From: Pyxicephalus adspersus
Taxonomy: Eukaryota > Chordata > Amphibia > Anura > Pyxicephalidae
Assembly (NCBI RefSeq): GCF_032062135.1
Contig: NC_092859.1
Location: forward strand, 49,930,447-49,994,446
Length of the DNA: 64,000 bases
Direction of reading: 5' to 3'
This document shows, piece by piece, positions 45,070 to 56,688 of the stretch. The number at the start of each line of letters is the position of its first letter. Within the stretch, counting starts at the first letter, position 1. The notes under the pieces are model-generated. The model saw only the letters and a program-made list of their open reading frames with translations, ran no database searches and was not told the origin of the DNA. A program made the position numbers and the translations under genes.

Positions 45070-45420
45070 ATTAACCTTTAATTTTTTAATTATTTTAGGT
45101 GACAGTGATCAAGAGTGAATGGGAGTACAGAGCCTCCTGGGGTACATGTGTCACACATTCTTTCTTTTTTTCCCCTTTTACAGGGGACTACATCACACGA
45201 TCAAGCGCCTGTGCAGTGTGAGATCGGGGGACGTACCCAGAAGAAGGAAGAAAAAGAACAAAGATGGCGGTACCTGGCGCAGATGAAAAACAGTTCCAGG
45301 ACAGCGTGGGACCTGATTAAGGAAAGGTCCGTCGCGATCAAGGGATCCACAGAATTAAAGGTAAGTGTGATTTTTTATTTTTCACTTTAAGTACCCCTTA
45401 AATTCCCTGGAGTTATGCGT
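45070..45420 (+). mobile_element. Dispersed exon-like repeat, copy B
   Basis: Shares the core GTGCAGTGTGAGATCGGG, the GAAGAAGGAAGAAAAAGAA stretch and the GGGATCCACAG...AAAGGTAAGTGTGATTTTTT end with copy A. The exon-like interval 45184-45360 is bordered by TTTTTTTCCCCTTTTACAG and AAAG|GTAAGT. The frame across it is open (REIGG region, QKKEEKEQRWRYLAQMKNSS, IKGSTELK). No known domain. The outer borders are uncertain. Confidence 0.65.
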
Positions 45421-45889
45421 AAATAATCCACCCCCAAACATTTTTTAATTACATTAAAACACCAATAGTTACCAATCAATTATAAAAATAAAGCTTTTTG
45501 TTAATGTCCGCAGAAATAAATTCACCGCAATACCAATACCCAGTGATGAAAATGACAGCTAAATGACAGCTCACCAGTGTTGTGGTATTAGCACTAGGAA
45601 GCTTAAGCGGCGTTTTTGACCAAATTTGTCACTTTGTGACCTTCATGAGAGATTTCAGTCTTAGAGGGCTACTGCAAAAAATTCTAAATAAAATAACAGA
45701 AGTGTATTGGTCCCATAAAGAGCTGGCATTTAAATTCAGCATTTGTCTTCATTCACCCTCAGCACTGGCTATGGAGTAATCAAAAATCTCTGAAGTGACA
45801 CACAATTCATATTTTCATGTTTTGATTTGCAAAGCATTTTTAAAATAACAAAGTGGAAAACATAATAGCATTCTTTTCTTTTATAATCT
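45421..45889. other. Unique DNA, no gene seen
   Basis: No recognisable feature. Confidence 0.4.
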
Positions 45890-46200
45890 TAGCAGAGGAA
45901 TTGGTTAAGATCGTGAGAAAATAGAACCGAAGATGTAGAAAGAATAACACTTGTCCTTATCATAGTATAAAATGTCACCAAAGTGTAAGGGTTTTGTACC
46001 GGAAGACACATGTGACAGCTTGTGGAATGTGATGGGTAGACAGCGTGTCTGACTGCGGTGAAGAATTGACAAAACATCCGGGCAGATGCATAGCATACAG
46101 ACATTTTTGCACACCCAGCGGCTTCTCAATTAGCCTTTCTGCTATATAGACAAATGACAAAAAATGACTAGACTAGATAATTGCGCAGGTTAGGTTTTTG
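45890..46200. other. Candidate conserved non-coding element
   Basis: Mixed-composition unique block with GGCTTCTCAATTAGCCTTTC (CAATTAG at 46127-46133), TAGATAATTGCGCAGG and a GGTACAAAACCC-type segment in inverse. All three minus frames are open for 60-74 codons, so no single frame stands out as coding. Confidence 0.3.
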
Positions 46201-46499
46201 TGTGCCTAAGTGTTCACCTTTATACATGTTTGTCTTGGAAATAATAGTTATGCCATTATGTAAAATTAAACAGAGCAGTTAAAAAGGTCAAATTTTGTAA
46301 AGAAATATATAAATAAATTCCTGTTGAAACGTAAAATAAATGTACCAGTGAATTTTGTCACAATTTATATTTGACAACTATTCTGCATCTTTAAGCTCAA
46401 CTATGTTTGTAGACAGAACTTTAGAAACGGTAACTAGTCCATGACAAGTAAGCAACCTTATGTATATCTGTAAATGTGACAATCACTGAAACATTCTTT

Positions 46500-46570
46500 G
46501 GTGGAGAATATTCCAGGTCCATGTGTTTCATTGGCAGTCTATTGATACATTGCTTTATAAATGGACCCTA
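46500..46570. mobile_element. Palindromic MITE family B, inverted partial copy
   Basis: CCAGGTCCATGTGTTTCATT is the complement of the AAACACATGGACCT core at 15316. TTTATAAATGGACCC matches the end of the family. Confidence 0.6.
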
Positions 46571-48445
46571 TAGTGTGCTAAATGATTTCTGAAATCATTG
46601 AGACATTTTGATATTACTGATGTTACTAACAAATCGGTCTGTCTGCTTGCAATTTTAGTATGAACAAGCTCCTATTTTATTTTTTTTACTTTTGATAATA
46701 AAATATTTGCTAATAAAATTAGTCAATCCTATTTATATTGCAGCTTTACAAAACTTAGCATGGATGTGGTACCTTTTTGCAGTCATTTTTCTTTATTAGT
46801 GAATTGGTGATCCTACCAGTTACAGAATTACAACGCTCACTCACTGTACTGTATCTATATTAGCAGTTTCACTCTAGTCTGCTTGCTCCTGATTCCACTA
46901 CAGGACCTCCTCTGTCCTCCTTTCAATATGTTATAAATCATAGATTTTCTACACCTCAGAAAGGGATAGAAACATGTAACTGGCAGAAACACAATACAGC
47001 CACAGAACACAAAAAAAGAACAAAAAAAAGTTCACTGTTAGGGATACCATATCCTTTACAACCCGTTTCCAGGCAAGTACTGTCTACAGCCTAACCTCCT
47101 GTCAACTATTTATCCCATGAGGTTATTTAAATTATTTTTTTAAAAGCCTATTTTTTATTCTGAGTTGGCGTATATATGCGTTTTTAAGCCAGCTCCTCCC
47201 AAGGGAGAGGTAGTGTGAGAACAATGCTCTGTAGCCACGTGGAGGAGATCCATTAGAGGGATTAGCAGGTAAAAACTACATTATAATAAATAAAAAAATA
47301 ATCAATATTCCTCTGTTATTACCGTTGACAGACTTGTCATTTTAAAGATAATCATTGTATTACTTTTACAGTGCTGTGCATTGTGGTAATGTGAACATGC
47401 TCATTAATACAATGTACATTGCATTCATTAGTGCATTTTTTTGCAATTTATTTTTTAAAGAAATGCAATGCATTAGGACAATGCCACTACAACCCATTTG
47501 CAATGAACTCCATGCATTGTGCTTTTTTTAAAAAGTGCTTTAGTGCTTTGCCACAATAAGTGTGTGAAAAAAACCTGCATTATCAAAATATACCAAGACA
47601 GCAAGGTCTGAATAGGTCTTCAGTGTTTTCAATTCTCAGAACCAAAAGCCAACAGAGCTATGAACACAGCAACTTATAGGCCTCTAAAACATGGAAAGGT
47701 TACACAGGAATATGCAGCTTTTTTGCAGTTTTAATATAGGCTGTTACTACACTATTGGGGCAGAGTGCTATTTATTTGGTTTTAGATTTAGGCTACGTGA
47801 AATATAAAACTCTTTTAATTATATAAATGCAATTTCTTTTATTTCTTATTCTTAATATACATATGTGATTTGTATATATTCTATGAGCACTTGATCAAAA
47901 GTCTTGATCTAGGAACATTGTCTAGGTATACTGCAATTCCTGGACATTCTTGCATGGGCTTGTAATGTCTTTTGTGTAGTCAAAGCATGCAATTATTTCA
48001 CAGCTTTTGTAAAGGCATAATTCAAAAAGCTACAACTTGTTTGTGCTAATACAATTGAGATTGTACACACAAATTGCCTGTAATGATGTTGAAACATAAG
48101 AAGTAACAGTTCATTGAAGAACAAAACTTTCTGGGGAAGTAATTTAGAAACACACAAAGTTGAATTGTACAGTAGGTAAAAATTGCATGGATGCCTTATA
48201 CCAGGTGGGCTTTTAAACTTTTTTGTTAACAGAAAAATACCCAAAATACTTAAGTTTATATGTAAGCATTGTTAATTTTGGTAAAACTGTTTTGTTGATC
48301 TTGTTAAAATCATTATCACCATCATATTTTAGTGCACACAAACACAAAAATGTATCATTTTTTAAATTAAAAAATATATACTGCAACTTTGATAAAGTGT
48401 CTGTTTAATCTTTAGAAACATTTCAATGGTATAGTGGAGATTTTG
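46571..48445. other. Unique DNA with a possible repeat at 47390-47580
   Basis: TGCATTG and ATGCAATGCATTAGG words recur in both orientations at 47390-47580 and could mark an old palindromic element. No gene is seen. Confidence 0.4.
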
Positions 48446-48522
48446 CAGTTTTTGACCTCATATTATTATCTTGTGTGAATGGTTGCCAGTTTTTGACCTC
48501 ATATAATTATCTTGTGTAAAGG
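48446..48522. repeat. 41-base tandem duplication
   Basis: CAGTTTTTGACCTCATATTA and its continuation repeat at 48487 with few changes. Confidence 0.92.
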
Positions 48523-49019
48523 AACCAAGGGGTCTGTGATTTTTGCAAAAGCTCTAAAAAGAGATGATCACTTTCCATTGTGTATGATGAACCCTTAAAC
48601 CTCTAATAACCATGATCCTTACAAATAAACAACTTTATTTGTTTTTGTGTAGGGGGAGCACAGTTCTTTACAAAGCAAAAGGAAAATTACCGTCACTCAT
48701 TTGACATGTCAGTAGATAATCATAACTCCTTCATTAATCCAGACATGGTTAGTTCCATATATCTATTCATATGTATGTGTGTTCCAAAATTTTGACTTAC
48801 ATATGACTTGTACAGCCACCTTATGGGGAAAAATGACCATGCACTTCCATGAAGAGGTAATACATTTTATTTATTTATAAATAACTATTAATAATAAATA
48901 ACCATAAAAATATATATAATTAAACATATATATATAACCACATCAGTATTATCAGTTGACAACCATTACATTCTAAACAACAACATTAGCCTCCCTGCCC
49001 CTTATACTCCAAAAAACAC
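48523..49019. other. Unique AT-rich DNA, no gene seen
   Basis: TA-rich patch at 48900-48945. Nothing recognisable. Confidence 0.4.
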
Positions 49020-49640
49020 CCTTGTTGTAAGTCCCTGAAGGCATCCCCATCACCAACCTTCAACCTTTTTGAGGCTGCCACCTTCACTTCCTTGTTCCCA
49101 GCTACCTTACACCGCCTCGGGAACGTTACCAGACCCACCAGCAGCCTCACCAATTTCCCCCACTTGCACTTGCTGCAACCCGAATGAGTATCACCACTCT
49201 AGGACTGCCCCCGAGAACCTTCCAATTGCACCCCCAACCAAAACCACTCCTTCCCTCTGACTATCTCCCCTATATTCCACCAGGGCAGGAGGGTGGGGTT
49301 TCCTCTCCTTGCCGCTTACTTCAAAAGACCTCCCTTTCTCACTTTTCCCTTCTATCTGCTTCCCGCCTCACATTATTTGAATCCACCAATAGCTCCCTAT
49401 CTCCTTTAACCTTCCCTCTGTCGTTCTCCTGTTTCCCCTGTCATGTCCGCCTTCTGCACATTTTGTGCTTCAGGCTCCCCTTTAGTGCTGTTGTTGCAGG
49501 GGATTATGTAGGAGTCAAAGTGTACTTGTACCTTTGTTGCAGTTACACTTATATCACAACACCCCTTCCTCAGTCTTACACTCACTATGGAATGTCCCCA
49601 TTCCAAAAATATAACCACAATATCCCAGCCACTGGTTAAA
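49020..49640 (+). pseudogene. Possible L2-type LINE endonuclease relic
   Basis: A C-rich, Pro/Ser-rich plus-strand block unlike its AT-rich surroundings. One frame (49184-49639) has YIPPGQEGGVSSPCRLLQK then RLTLFESTNSSLSP. This resembles the GRGGGVG...FES segment of L2-type endonuclease domains. The match is weak and partial, and no catalytic residues can be placed. It could also be another retroelement or an untranslated region. Confidence 0.3.
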
Positions 49641-50691
49641 AATTCATCCCAGCCGGGCCTACGCATGCAGTTTGCATTCAAAATAATTCTAGTACTTTTT
49701 GTATTAAATATTTGATCTGAACTAGTTTATCCTAACATTGATATAATAGTAAAAACAAACCATTGACTTGGTCTCAGATAATAAAGGGTAATTCGAGAAC
49801 AGGTTTTCAATACAAGAACTACGCAGATGTGTTTACTGTTTTTCCAGGTGCCAGCCATGATTAATTAGGGACAGACAAACACATTGGTAGCTGGCTATAT
49901 TTGTGCAATGCCAGTTGTTGATTAATATAGAGGGAAACAAGTAATATAGAAGGAAATTAAACATTTTTTACATTATTCTTCATTTTATTTTGTAACTAAT
50001 TGTTTTACAATTATCATACAGTTTCTAATATGCTTGAATGAATATTTATCCAATAACAACGCTTGACAGTGATTGCCTGGGTTAACCTTTAGACTGGGGA
50101 CTATTTTTGGTGAGAGTAAAACATTGCTCATCCAGCAAGTGGGGAAACAACACCTGCAAGCAGGGGACTTCTTTTGTTCCTTGACTTGTCCCACATAGCA
50201 CACCTTCTGCTTGTGTTTGTTTTTTTCATGTGTTTAGCCTAGGTGACCATTCACTGATGAGTCTTCAAACCATGCCTAGGAACCAATTGGTAAATGCTTA
50301 CCTCCCTCTATTACCTATCAGGTATGGATACTAATAAACTCAAAAAAACAACAATATGGAAATAGCTCCTGGTGCCAAGGATGTGTTAGTGGTGGGAGAT
50401 TAGCCAATTTGGGGAAAGATGAGGTGCACCAATGGGATGCTACCAATGTTTGATGACAACTATTCTGCATGTAATATCATTTCTGCAAAAGGATTTGTTT
50501 GCTCATTTAAAAACATGGCACAATTCACAGTCAAAATGTTTGTGGCTTTCTTAAAGACTTTTTGTGTCATGAAATATGCTTTCCATGTAATCTACCGGTA
50601 TTAGCTGGTGGTGTGCATACAGTAGTTCTCTGAAAAAAAATTCTGTGTTAACTTTTACAAGGAATTTGGCATCCAACCAAAAAATCCCTTA
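49641..50691. other. Unique DNA, no gene seen
   Basis: No recognisable feature. Confidence 0.45.
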
Positions 50692-50792
50692 TGGGAATCA
50701 GTTAAACTGCCATTAAAAGACATGGGCCTGAAGATTTCAATGAGAGAATGTTTGAGGGAATGTCTAATTTCCTGTTTTATAAATAGAATCCT
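50692..50792. mobile_element. Palindromic MITE family B, copy 3
   Basis: TGGGAATCAGTT, CTGCCATTAAAAGACATGGG, GAATGTTTGAGGGAATGTC and CCTGTTTTATAAATAGAATCC align with the copy at 15296. Confidence 0.65.
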
Positions 50793-51223
50793 TAGTCTCC
50801 ATGAAAGTTGATGTAACATTTTTAGTGCTAGAATTATCTGAACATACTAGCATTACAATGACTGTAGTTTTGGTCATCTTCTAGGTGCTGGTGCCTTTTT
50901 TGTCTACCTGTTGGAACTTATTTGTAAAAAATATTGTTATTGAATTAGTGGCAGCCTGCTTTTCTAGAAGGTATAATGCTGCCTGTGCCAGTCTGTCATC
51001 CTGAACATCATTGTCTCTTTGATACCAATGCCTATATTGTTTGCAATGAAAATGGTGGGGCAAAGTCCTTCATGCTGCCACCTATCACCCAATTTCTACT
51101 CCTCACTTTTCTGATCTAAAAGAGTGCAGTTAAACATGTGTGATTGTGGGGAGGGTTAGACGTGGTCCAATGCATAGTGATTAGGATGAAGAAAAGGCCA
51201 CACATGGAAAGCCATGCTACATT

Positions 51224-51369
51224 TTTTGTTTTTTAAATAATTTTCATTGATGGATGTATCAGTGTATAACAACATAAACACATATAATAAACAAAAGTGT
51301 TACAAACATTACAGAACAAAAAGTTTTAGCATTTACTTGAAGCAATATCAACAAATAATTGAATCAAAC
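51224..51369 (-). mobile_element. Short 5'-truncated L1-like 3' end
   Basis: T-rich start (TTTGTTTTTTAAATAATTTT, a poly-A tail on the minus strand) followed by an ACATAAACACATATAATAA-type body. A 16-base direct repeat with two mismatches flanks it: AAAGCCATGCTACATT (51208-51223) and AAAGCCCTGCTGCATT (51370-51385). It closely parallels the insertion at 10663-10813. Confidence 0.72.
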
Positions 51370-51385
51370 AAAGCCCTGCTGCATT

Positions 51386-51929
51386 CTTAAATAAAAGATC
51401 AAAGGACAGCACTGGGGGCGTACAGCTAATATGTGAGGGCCATATGAAAGGTCCACCTTCATACCACCTTGCTTATTTCAGCCAGCAAGACAGCTGCAAA
51501 TACTTACTGATAAAATGTCCATCTTTGTACCTCCATATCTGTCATTTTCACTGCTAATGAGAGGATATATTTTAGCAAAGGAACATACAGGAATACAGTC
51601 TAAACATAGAAGAGGAGTTTAAGATCTTCTGCTCTTAAAGAGAGTTGTTATAAGTGTTGCAAAGGAGGCAGAGGTGCCATGGCTCCAGGGTAAAGTAATA
51701 TGCTCACTGTATAATGCTAATATCTCCCTCTTGTCACTGAGATGATGAACAAGCCAGAAAGTCCACAATGGTAAAAAAAGATTGACTAGGAGGAATTTAC
51801 CTTTAGCTATCTTGTGAAAACATTGTACATAAATGCCAGGTGTAGGTCCCAAATGGTAAATATATTTCCCCCTTCTTTAGGTCATAGCCCTTCTGAAATG
51901 AGGTCAAATATTGCATAGGGAGTCTCGGA
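51386..51929. other. Unique DNA, no gene seen
   Basis: The minus frame at 51619-51852 has no recognisable domain. Confidence 0.4.
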
Positions 51930-52420
51930 AGTTTTGTTTGGAAGCCAGGTGCTGCCATCTTTGTTTATTTTAAGGCATGGACTCTTGGATCAGAGGGAAT
52001 GATCAAGGAGGGCCTTCCTTTACCACCTGAGACGAGACCAGGATTTTGGACTGGCCTGGCAAGATGTCTTTGGGCTGACAGAAATTGGGTCAGTGTGAGA
52101 GTGAGCCTGGAAACCACAGCATGAGGTAGCTCCCTGTTTCTGGAGGTCAGACTACAGACACCAAAAACCTTGACCTCTTGTGAGTTTAAGGCGTCCGCCT
52201 GGCAAAGCCTCTTGTGGTGGAAGGGCTATGTGATATTTTATATGTGGGACCTATTTGCCGAAGCAATCTGTTTATGTTCTAATGGACTAAGCCATTTTGT
52301 TTTTTGTTATGCTTAATGGAAGCTACTTTTTTTGCCTGAATCTAAATAAATGGACTTTTCTGAAGCATTACAGTGTCTTGTGATGAGCTGATCCCCCTAA
52401 CATCATAACATGTATAAAGA
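51930..52420 (+). mobile_element. LTR-like stretch (tentative)
   Basis: GC-richer than its surroundings, with AAGCCATTTTGTTTTTTG, an AATAAA at 52345-52350 and ATTACAGTGTCTTGTGATG downstream. The layout resembles the R-U5 part of a retroelement LTR. No TG...CA ends or partner copy were identified. Confidence 0.35.
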
Positions 52421-52479
52421 GACCTCGTTCTAACTGTTACCACTGTGGTGTGAATAATAGTTGTGTTGGTCTCTATTTC

Positions 52480-53130
52480 CTGCTACCCATGGTTTAGTGA
52501 ATTATGGATCCAGAACTGTGAGTGTAAGGCCCGGATCAATACCAGTATTCCCCACACACCAGTCCCCTAATCTATCACCGCAGTCTTCACCTATAGCAGC
52601 CCCCACTCAGCCTTGGGAGACTGGTTGCGTCTCCCAGCACTTGCACAGAATGTCAGGAAATCCAAAAACAAGCCGAGGTCAAAAACACAGGAAATCAGTT
52701 CATCCAGTGAAGTACAAAGGGAAAGGCACAAACAGAGTCAGGGTCACAAGCAGAGGTTGGTCCAGGCAGAGTTCAACAGATAGTCAGGAACAGGCACAGG
52801 TCAGTAACAGAGAATAACCAAAAATCAATCCAACACAAGTAAGCCCGCTGCAGACCCTATAACAGGAACAACTGACTGGGAGCAGAGAGGCTTTAAAGCC
52901 CCAGCAGCCAATAACAGTCTGGGATTAACAGGAACTACTCCGCTAAACAGCTGCACACAGCTCCAATTACCTTCAGCTGTGCAGCCTCAGTGCAGAGGAT
53001 GCCGGGGTAAAACCCCAGCTACAAGGATGCTGCAACCCTCAGGGCACTGATCCTTAAACCCCAGTGCTACCGCGAGTGCAGCCACCTGAAGGAATCGCCT
53101 GGGATCGTAAGTCCAGGGGGCACCTCCTAT
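52480..53130 (-). mobile_element. LTR or leader-like stretch (tentative)
   Basis: On the minus strand this GC-rich block has ATTGGCTGCTGGGGC and GGCTTTAAAGCC (promoter-like), then a C/T-rich run of CTGTTCCTG, CTCTGTTACTGACC and TGTGACCCTGACTC words. This resembles frog LTR-retroelement LTR and leader sequence as I recall it. The plus-strand frame of 118 codons at 52461-52817 is its antisense and is not a gene. Confidence 0.35.
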
Positions 53131-54010
53131 CAGTGGGATTTAGTGATTTAGCTTCAGTTGAGGATCCACTAGCAGTTGGTCCCTTGTTAGACTAACTTCC
53201 ATTGCCAGTCTTATTTCAACCCAATTATGACAATTTGCAACTAGTACATTAGCATACAAAAATTATGCAACAATGCACAAAAATTTCCATGTACAGAATA
53301 AATGGAACTAATTGTTGTGATTAAACTTGCCTAACAGTCACATTAATACTTTTGCTTTCCCTGTCTGCCCGTATTTATAATCCTACCTTTCCCTTTCAGC
53401 TCCAAGCACTGCCTGTGTCAAAGGGGGAAATTCCCTATGCCCCAACACCTTTTTAAACTCCTTTATATCCCTATATTAGTTCCCACCCTGACTAGCTTTT
53501 ACAGAGGGCTTACATTAGTGCAGCCTTCTAGAAAAGATGGAGCACAACAAGCTAAGGTACCAGTAGTCAGGGACAGAGCTTGAAGCTAAAAAGGACAAAG
53601 ACAGGTGGGTCTGTCATTGCATGATTTCCTTGTGTTTGATATCCAAACATTGAATTTGAGCTTAGATTCATAGGAGTAGCTCAAATCAGGGTCTGAGTCG
53701 AAAGCAAACTAATTAACCACCACCAGTTATAGATAAGCTGTGCCCCATCTTAAAAGTTGCATTCACATGCATTGCATGTTAACATATTTAAAAAATGTTT
53801 CACATATACCCACCACACACTGCTTTTATAATGCACCTTAAGGCTGTCAACACACATCACAATCACTGTTCAATTTCCCTTAAGGTTTCCAACATTTATA
53901 TAATATGAGGGCGTACCTAACAAACATTCAGTTTATAGGCAGTCAAGTAGAGCCCTGCACTTTTTTTGTTACGCCTAAAATACACTGTTGAATCATGTTC
54001 TAATGTAAGT
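53131..54010. other. Unique DNA, no gene seen
   Basis: No recognisable feature. Confidence 0.45.
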
Positions 54011-54110
54011 TTTTTTTTTTTATTATTATTATTATTATAAACTATATGTAAAGGGCTAACATATTACTAGCACTATACATTAGGTAGGGATTGCAAATGA
54101 CAAACAATCA
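54011..54110 (-). mobile_element. L2-type 3' tail with (ATT)n
   Basis: T run and (ATT)n, then TATGTAAAGGGCTAACATAT and GCACTATACATTAGGTAGGG with GATTGCAAATGACAAACA. It is a diverged version of the tail at 30533. Confidence 0.7.
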
Positions 54111-54960
54111 TAAATTAATGTAACATTATTTCAGTTACAATATCAAAAGAAAAACTTTAATTTTGTTCATGCTTGTCAAAAGGATAGTGCTTCTAATTAA
54201 AAAACTTATTTTTAATATTAAACAAAAAGCATCACTGTAAAGTAACACAGACTTGAAAAAAATCCCACATTGCATATTTTACATACCTTTGCTACATATA
54301 AATATTCTTTAAAACAAACCTGTCCTAAGATTCATTTAATTTTTTCCTTTAGTAAAAAATTCATAATGCTATGTATTTGATATGTTTAAATGGTAGGGTT
54401 TCTCTTCGGGAAGTTTATCAAACAATGTTATATCTAGAAGTTATACATGTGTAAATGTATTAAGATCAGTGTATTTTATTGTTTTTTTCTAGTCTTTTTC
54501 CATGCAGCACAACCAACAGAGCATTAAAAAAAATTTTTACGGTTGACATGTATGTTAGTCTTTGCTTAATCCTGTTGCACTTGCCAGTGAGTGGGTGTGT
54601 GATAGTTCCACTAGCTCTACGCACACTGCCATCGGTACATCCATGACACTTTAGACAAACTTATGTGAGTGGATAGGGGAAGGTGGGTTTGGTGGTGGTA
54701 TTTGTCTCAGGTCAGATTTCACAAGTATGTCTCTTGTATGGCAGTCTCTGTTGTATGCAAACATGGGCTTGTATTGGAATATGTCTTCAAAAGATTACTG
54801 TGTTGAAAGAATATGCCAATGTTTGCTGAAGACTTTGTAAATCTATCCTGAGAAGTTTTACTACTGGCTTACCACAGTGTGCCCTCTGAGAACATGTTCT
54901 GTGCAGTTTTCTGATGAGAGACAAAATATGTGAATGTGTACGTACTGTATATGTGGTGAA
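54111..54960. other. Unique DNA, no gene seen
   Basis: No recognisable feature. Confidence 0.4.
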
Positions 54961-54974
54961 TATATACATATATA

Positions 54975-55006
<32 letters not shown>
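54961..55006. repeat. (TA)n microsatellite, slightly interrupted
   Basis: Interrupted TA at 54961-54978, pure TA from 54979. Confidence 0.95.
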
Positions 55007-55009
<3 letters not shown>

Positions 55010-55089
55010 AGTAGTAAATGTTACTATCATTCCAATACAGATTATGTGGATTGATCATGATTCTGCATATCAACTATAGTTCTGCATTC

Positions 55090-55475
55090 AAAACTTGCAA
55101 GCAGGCAGGATTTTATTGCAGAATGGACAAGCAATGCCCCTTTTACAATAAAGCATGCTTACCTGCCTGTTCACAATCTTCTTTTTCAAATACACTAAGC
55201 TGTGCATGTGAAACTCTGCGCATGCTGGGAATCTTGGCACCCCTTGGAGCTGCTAAGAGTAAATGAAATCCCACACATATGTACGGGAGGTACATCACCC
55301 CAGCCTGACCAATCAAGATAGCCAAAGGTCTGACACCTGGAAGAGGAGTGGAAGAAACTATTAAAAAATTGCCATCAGGCAGGTATGTTTATTTTTCATC
55401 ACCTGCCCCTTATGCAATTAAGGACCTGCCTGGTCAAAATTTTAAAAATTTAGTTCCACTATAAACTGAACCTTT
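55090..55475 (+). mobile_element. Dispersed frog repeat (tentative)
   Basis: It has internal inverted repeats (GGCAGGATTTTATTGCAGA against TACAATAAAGCATGC...CCTGCC), CACCTGGAAGAGGAGTGGAAG, GGCAGGTATGTTTATTTTTC and TTAGTTCCACTATAA near the end. I recall very similar sequence as interspersed in frog genomes. No second copy lies here. Confidence 0.45.
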
Positions 55476-56470
55476 CCAATCCGCAAGCATGCAATCATAC
55501 TAGCACCTTCATCAGTTGTTTTAAATGCACTTATTCTTTTCCAAAAATACACAATATAAGCAGGCTAAACAACATGTCATTTTACTGTATATAAGGATAA
55601 TGAATTTTTATCAAAAGCTAAACTCTCACCGCTAACCACTTCTTTTAGCCACATATATACATACAATGCAGTGATATGTCTGTTTTAGCGAAGGCAGAAA
55701 AGTCTTTGATGTCATGACATATTGTGACATTGAATTGTGATTGCCAATCTGGCTTTACCTTCTCTTTGCTATGCAAGAAGCAAGATGGCTTTATCTAACT
55801 GGGACTTTAGAAGAAGACAGAAGTTCACTTCTCCCCACCTTCTATATGTTATATGTATATTTTATTGAACTTAGGCAAGGATATTTATTTAAAGAACATA
55901 TAACCCTTTCTTTTGATAGTAGATGCAGTTTTGTGTTTGAATATGTTTTAGCAAATCATATGTTTCCAAGATTGCTCTTTTGTTTGTTATCTACTATAAA
56001 CTACATACTTTGTGCACCAGAAAACAAATGTGCCTTTAAAGGCCAGTTAAAGGACATGTTGTGCATTGTCCTATGAATAGGCAACCAGATTTACAGTGCT
56101 ACTGGCAAAATGGTCTACTTCATATTAAAGCATATGCCACCTGTGTACTGTGTATGTACCCCTCTATATTCATTAGAAAATTCTAAAAAATGAGGAGGAG
56201 TTAGGTAGTCACTCTGCCAGCTTCTGGAGAAAATAAAGTCTGTTCATAGAGTTCTGTCTGTACATAGTTCCACAAAATGTGTAAGGTGGTCTCATATACA
56301 AGAAGAGTGCCTTGACACTGGTTTTCCTATTGGTCCAAAATGTAAAAGGAAAGTTTTGCCAGTCAGAAAAGAATACAAATAATTTCTAGGAATCAGTGTG
56401 ACAAAATGTAAGCAACTCCATATACATGTTCTTTCTAAGCAAAAATTCTAAATAACCCTTTAGAGACATT
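55476..56470. other. Mostly unique; possible old repeat at 55640-55840
   Basis: GCAAGATGGCTTTATCTAAC then TGGGACTTTAGAAGAAGAC may be part of a dispersed family. The 111-codon frame at 55741-56076 has no domain I recognise. Confidence 0.35.
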
Positions 56471-56688
56471 AGGCCTGATTTATTAAAGCTCTTCAAGGCT
56501 GGAGAGGATACACTTTCATCAGTGGAGCTGGGCAATCCAGCAAACCTGGAATAGAGTTCTTCAAAGTCATTTGCTAGCAAATGTTTTGAATCCTGGACCA
56601 GATTCATTCCAGGTTTGCTGGATCACCCAGCTTCACTGACGAAAGTGTATTCTCTCCAGCCTCGGAGACCTTTAATAAATCAGGCCTA
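56471..56688. mobile_element. Hairpin MITE family A, best-matched arms
   Basis: AGGCCTGATTTATTAAAGCTC to GACCTTTAATAAATCAGGCCT. The arms TTCATCAGTGGAGCTGGGC and GGATCACCCAGCTTCACTG pair over most of their length. ATT lies directly outside each end, a possible 3-bp target duplication. Confidence 0.92.

Noticed and set aside
45889..46160. Three overlapping minus frames as a gene
   Set aside because: All three frames are open at once, which reflects low stop-codon density and not coding.
52461..52817. 118-codon plus frame with a basic, Ser/Gln-rich C-terminus
   Set aside because: It is antisense to an LTR-like stretch with CTGTTCCTG-type repeats. The composition follows from that.
55741..56076. 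111-codon plus frame
   Set aside because: Protein-like in places but no motif or splice context, and it may start in an old repeat.
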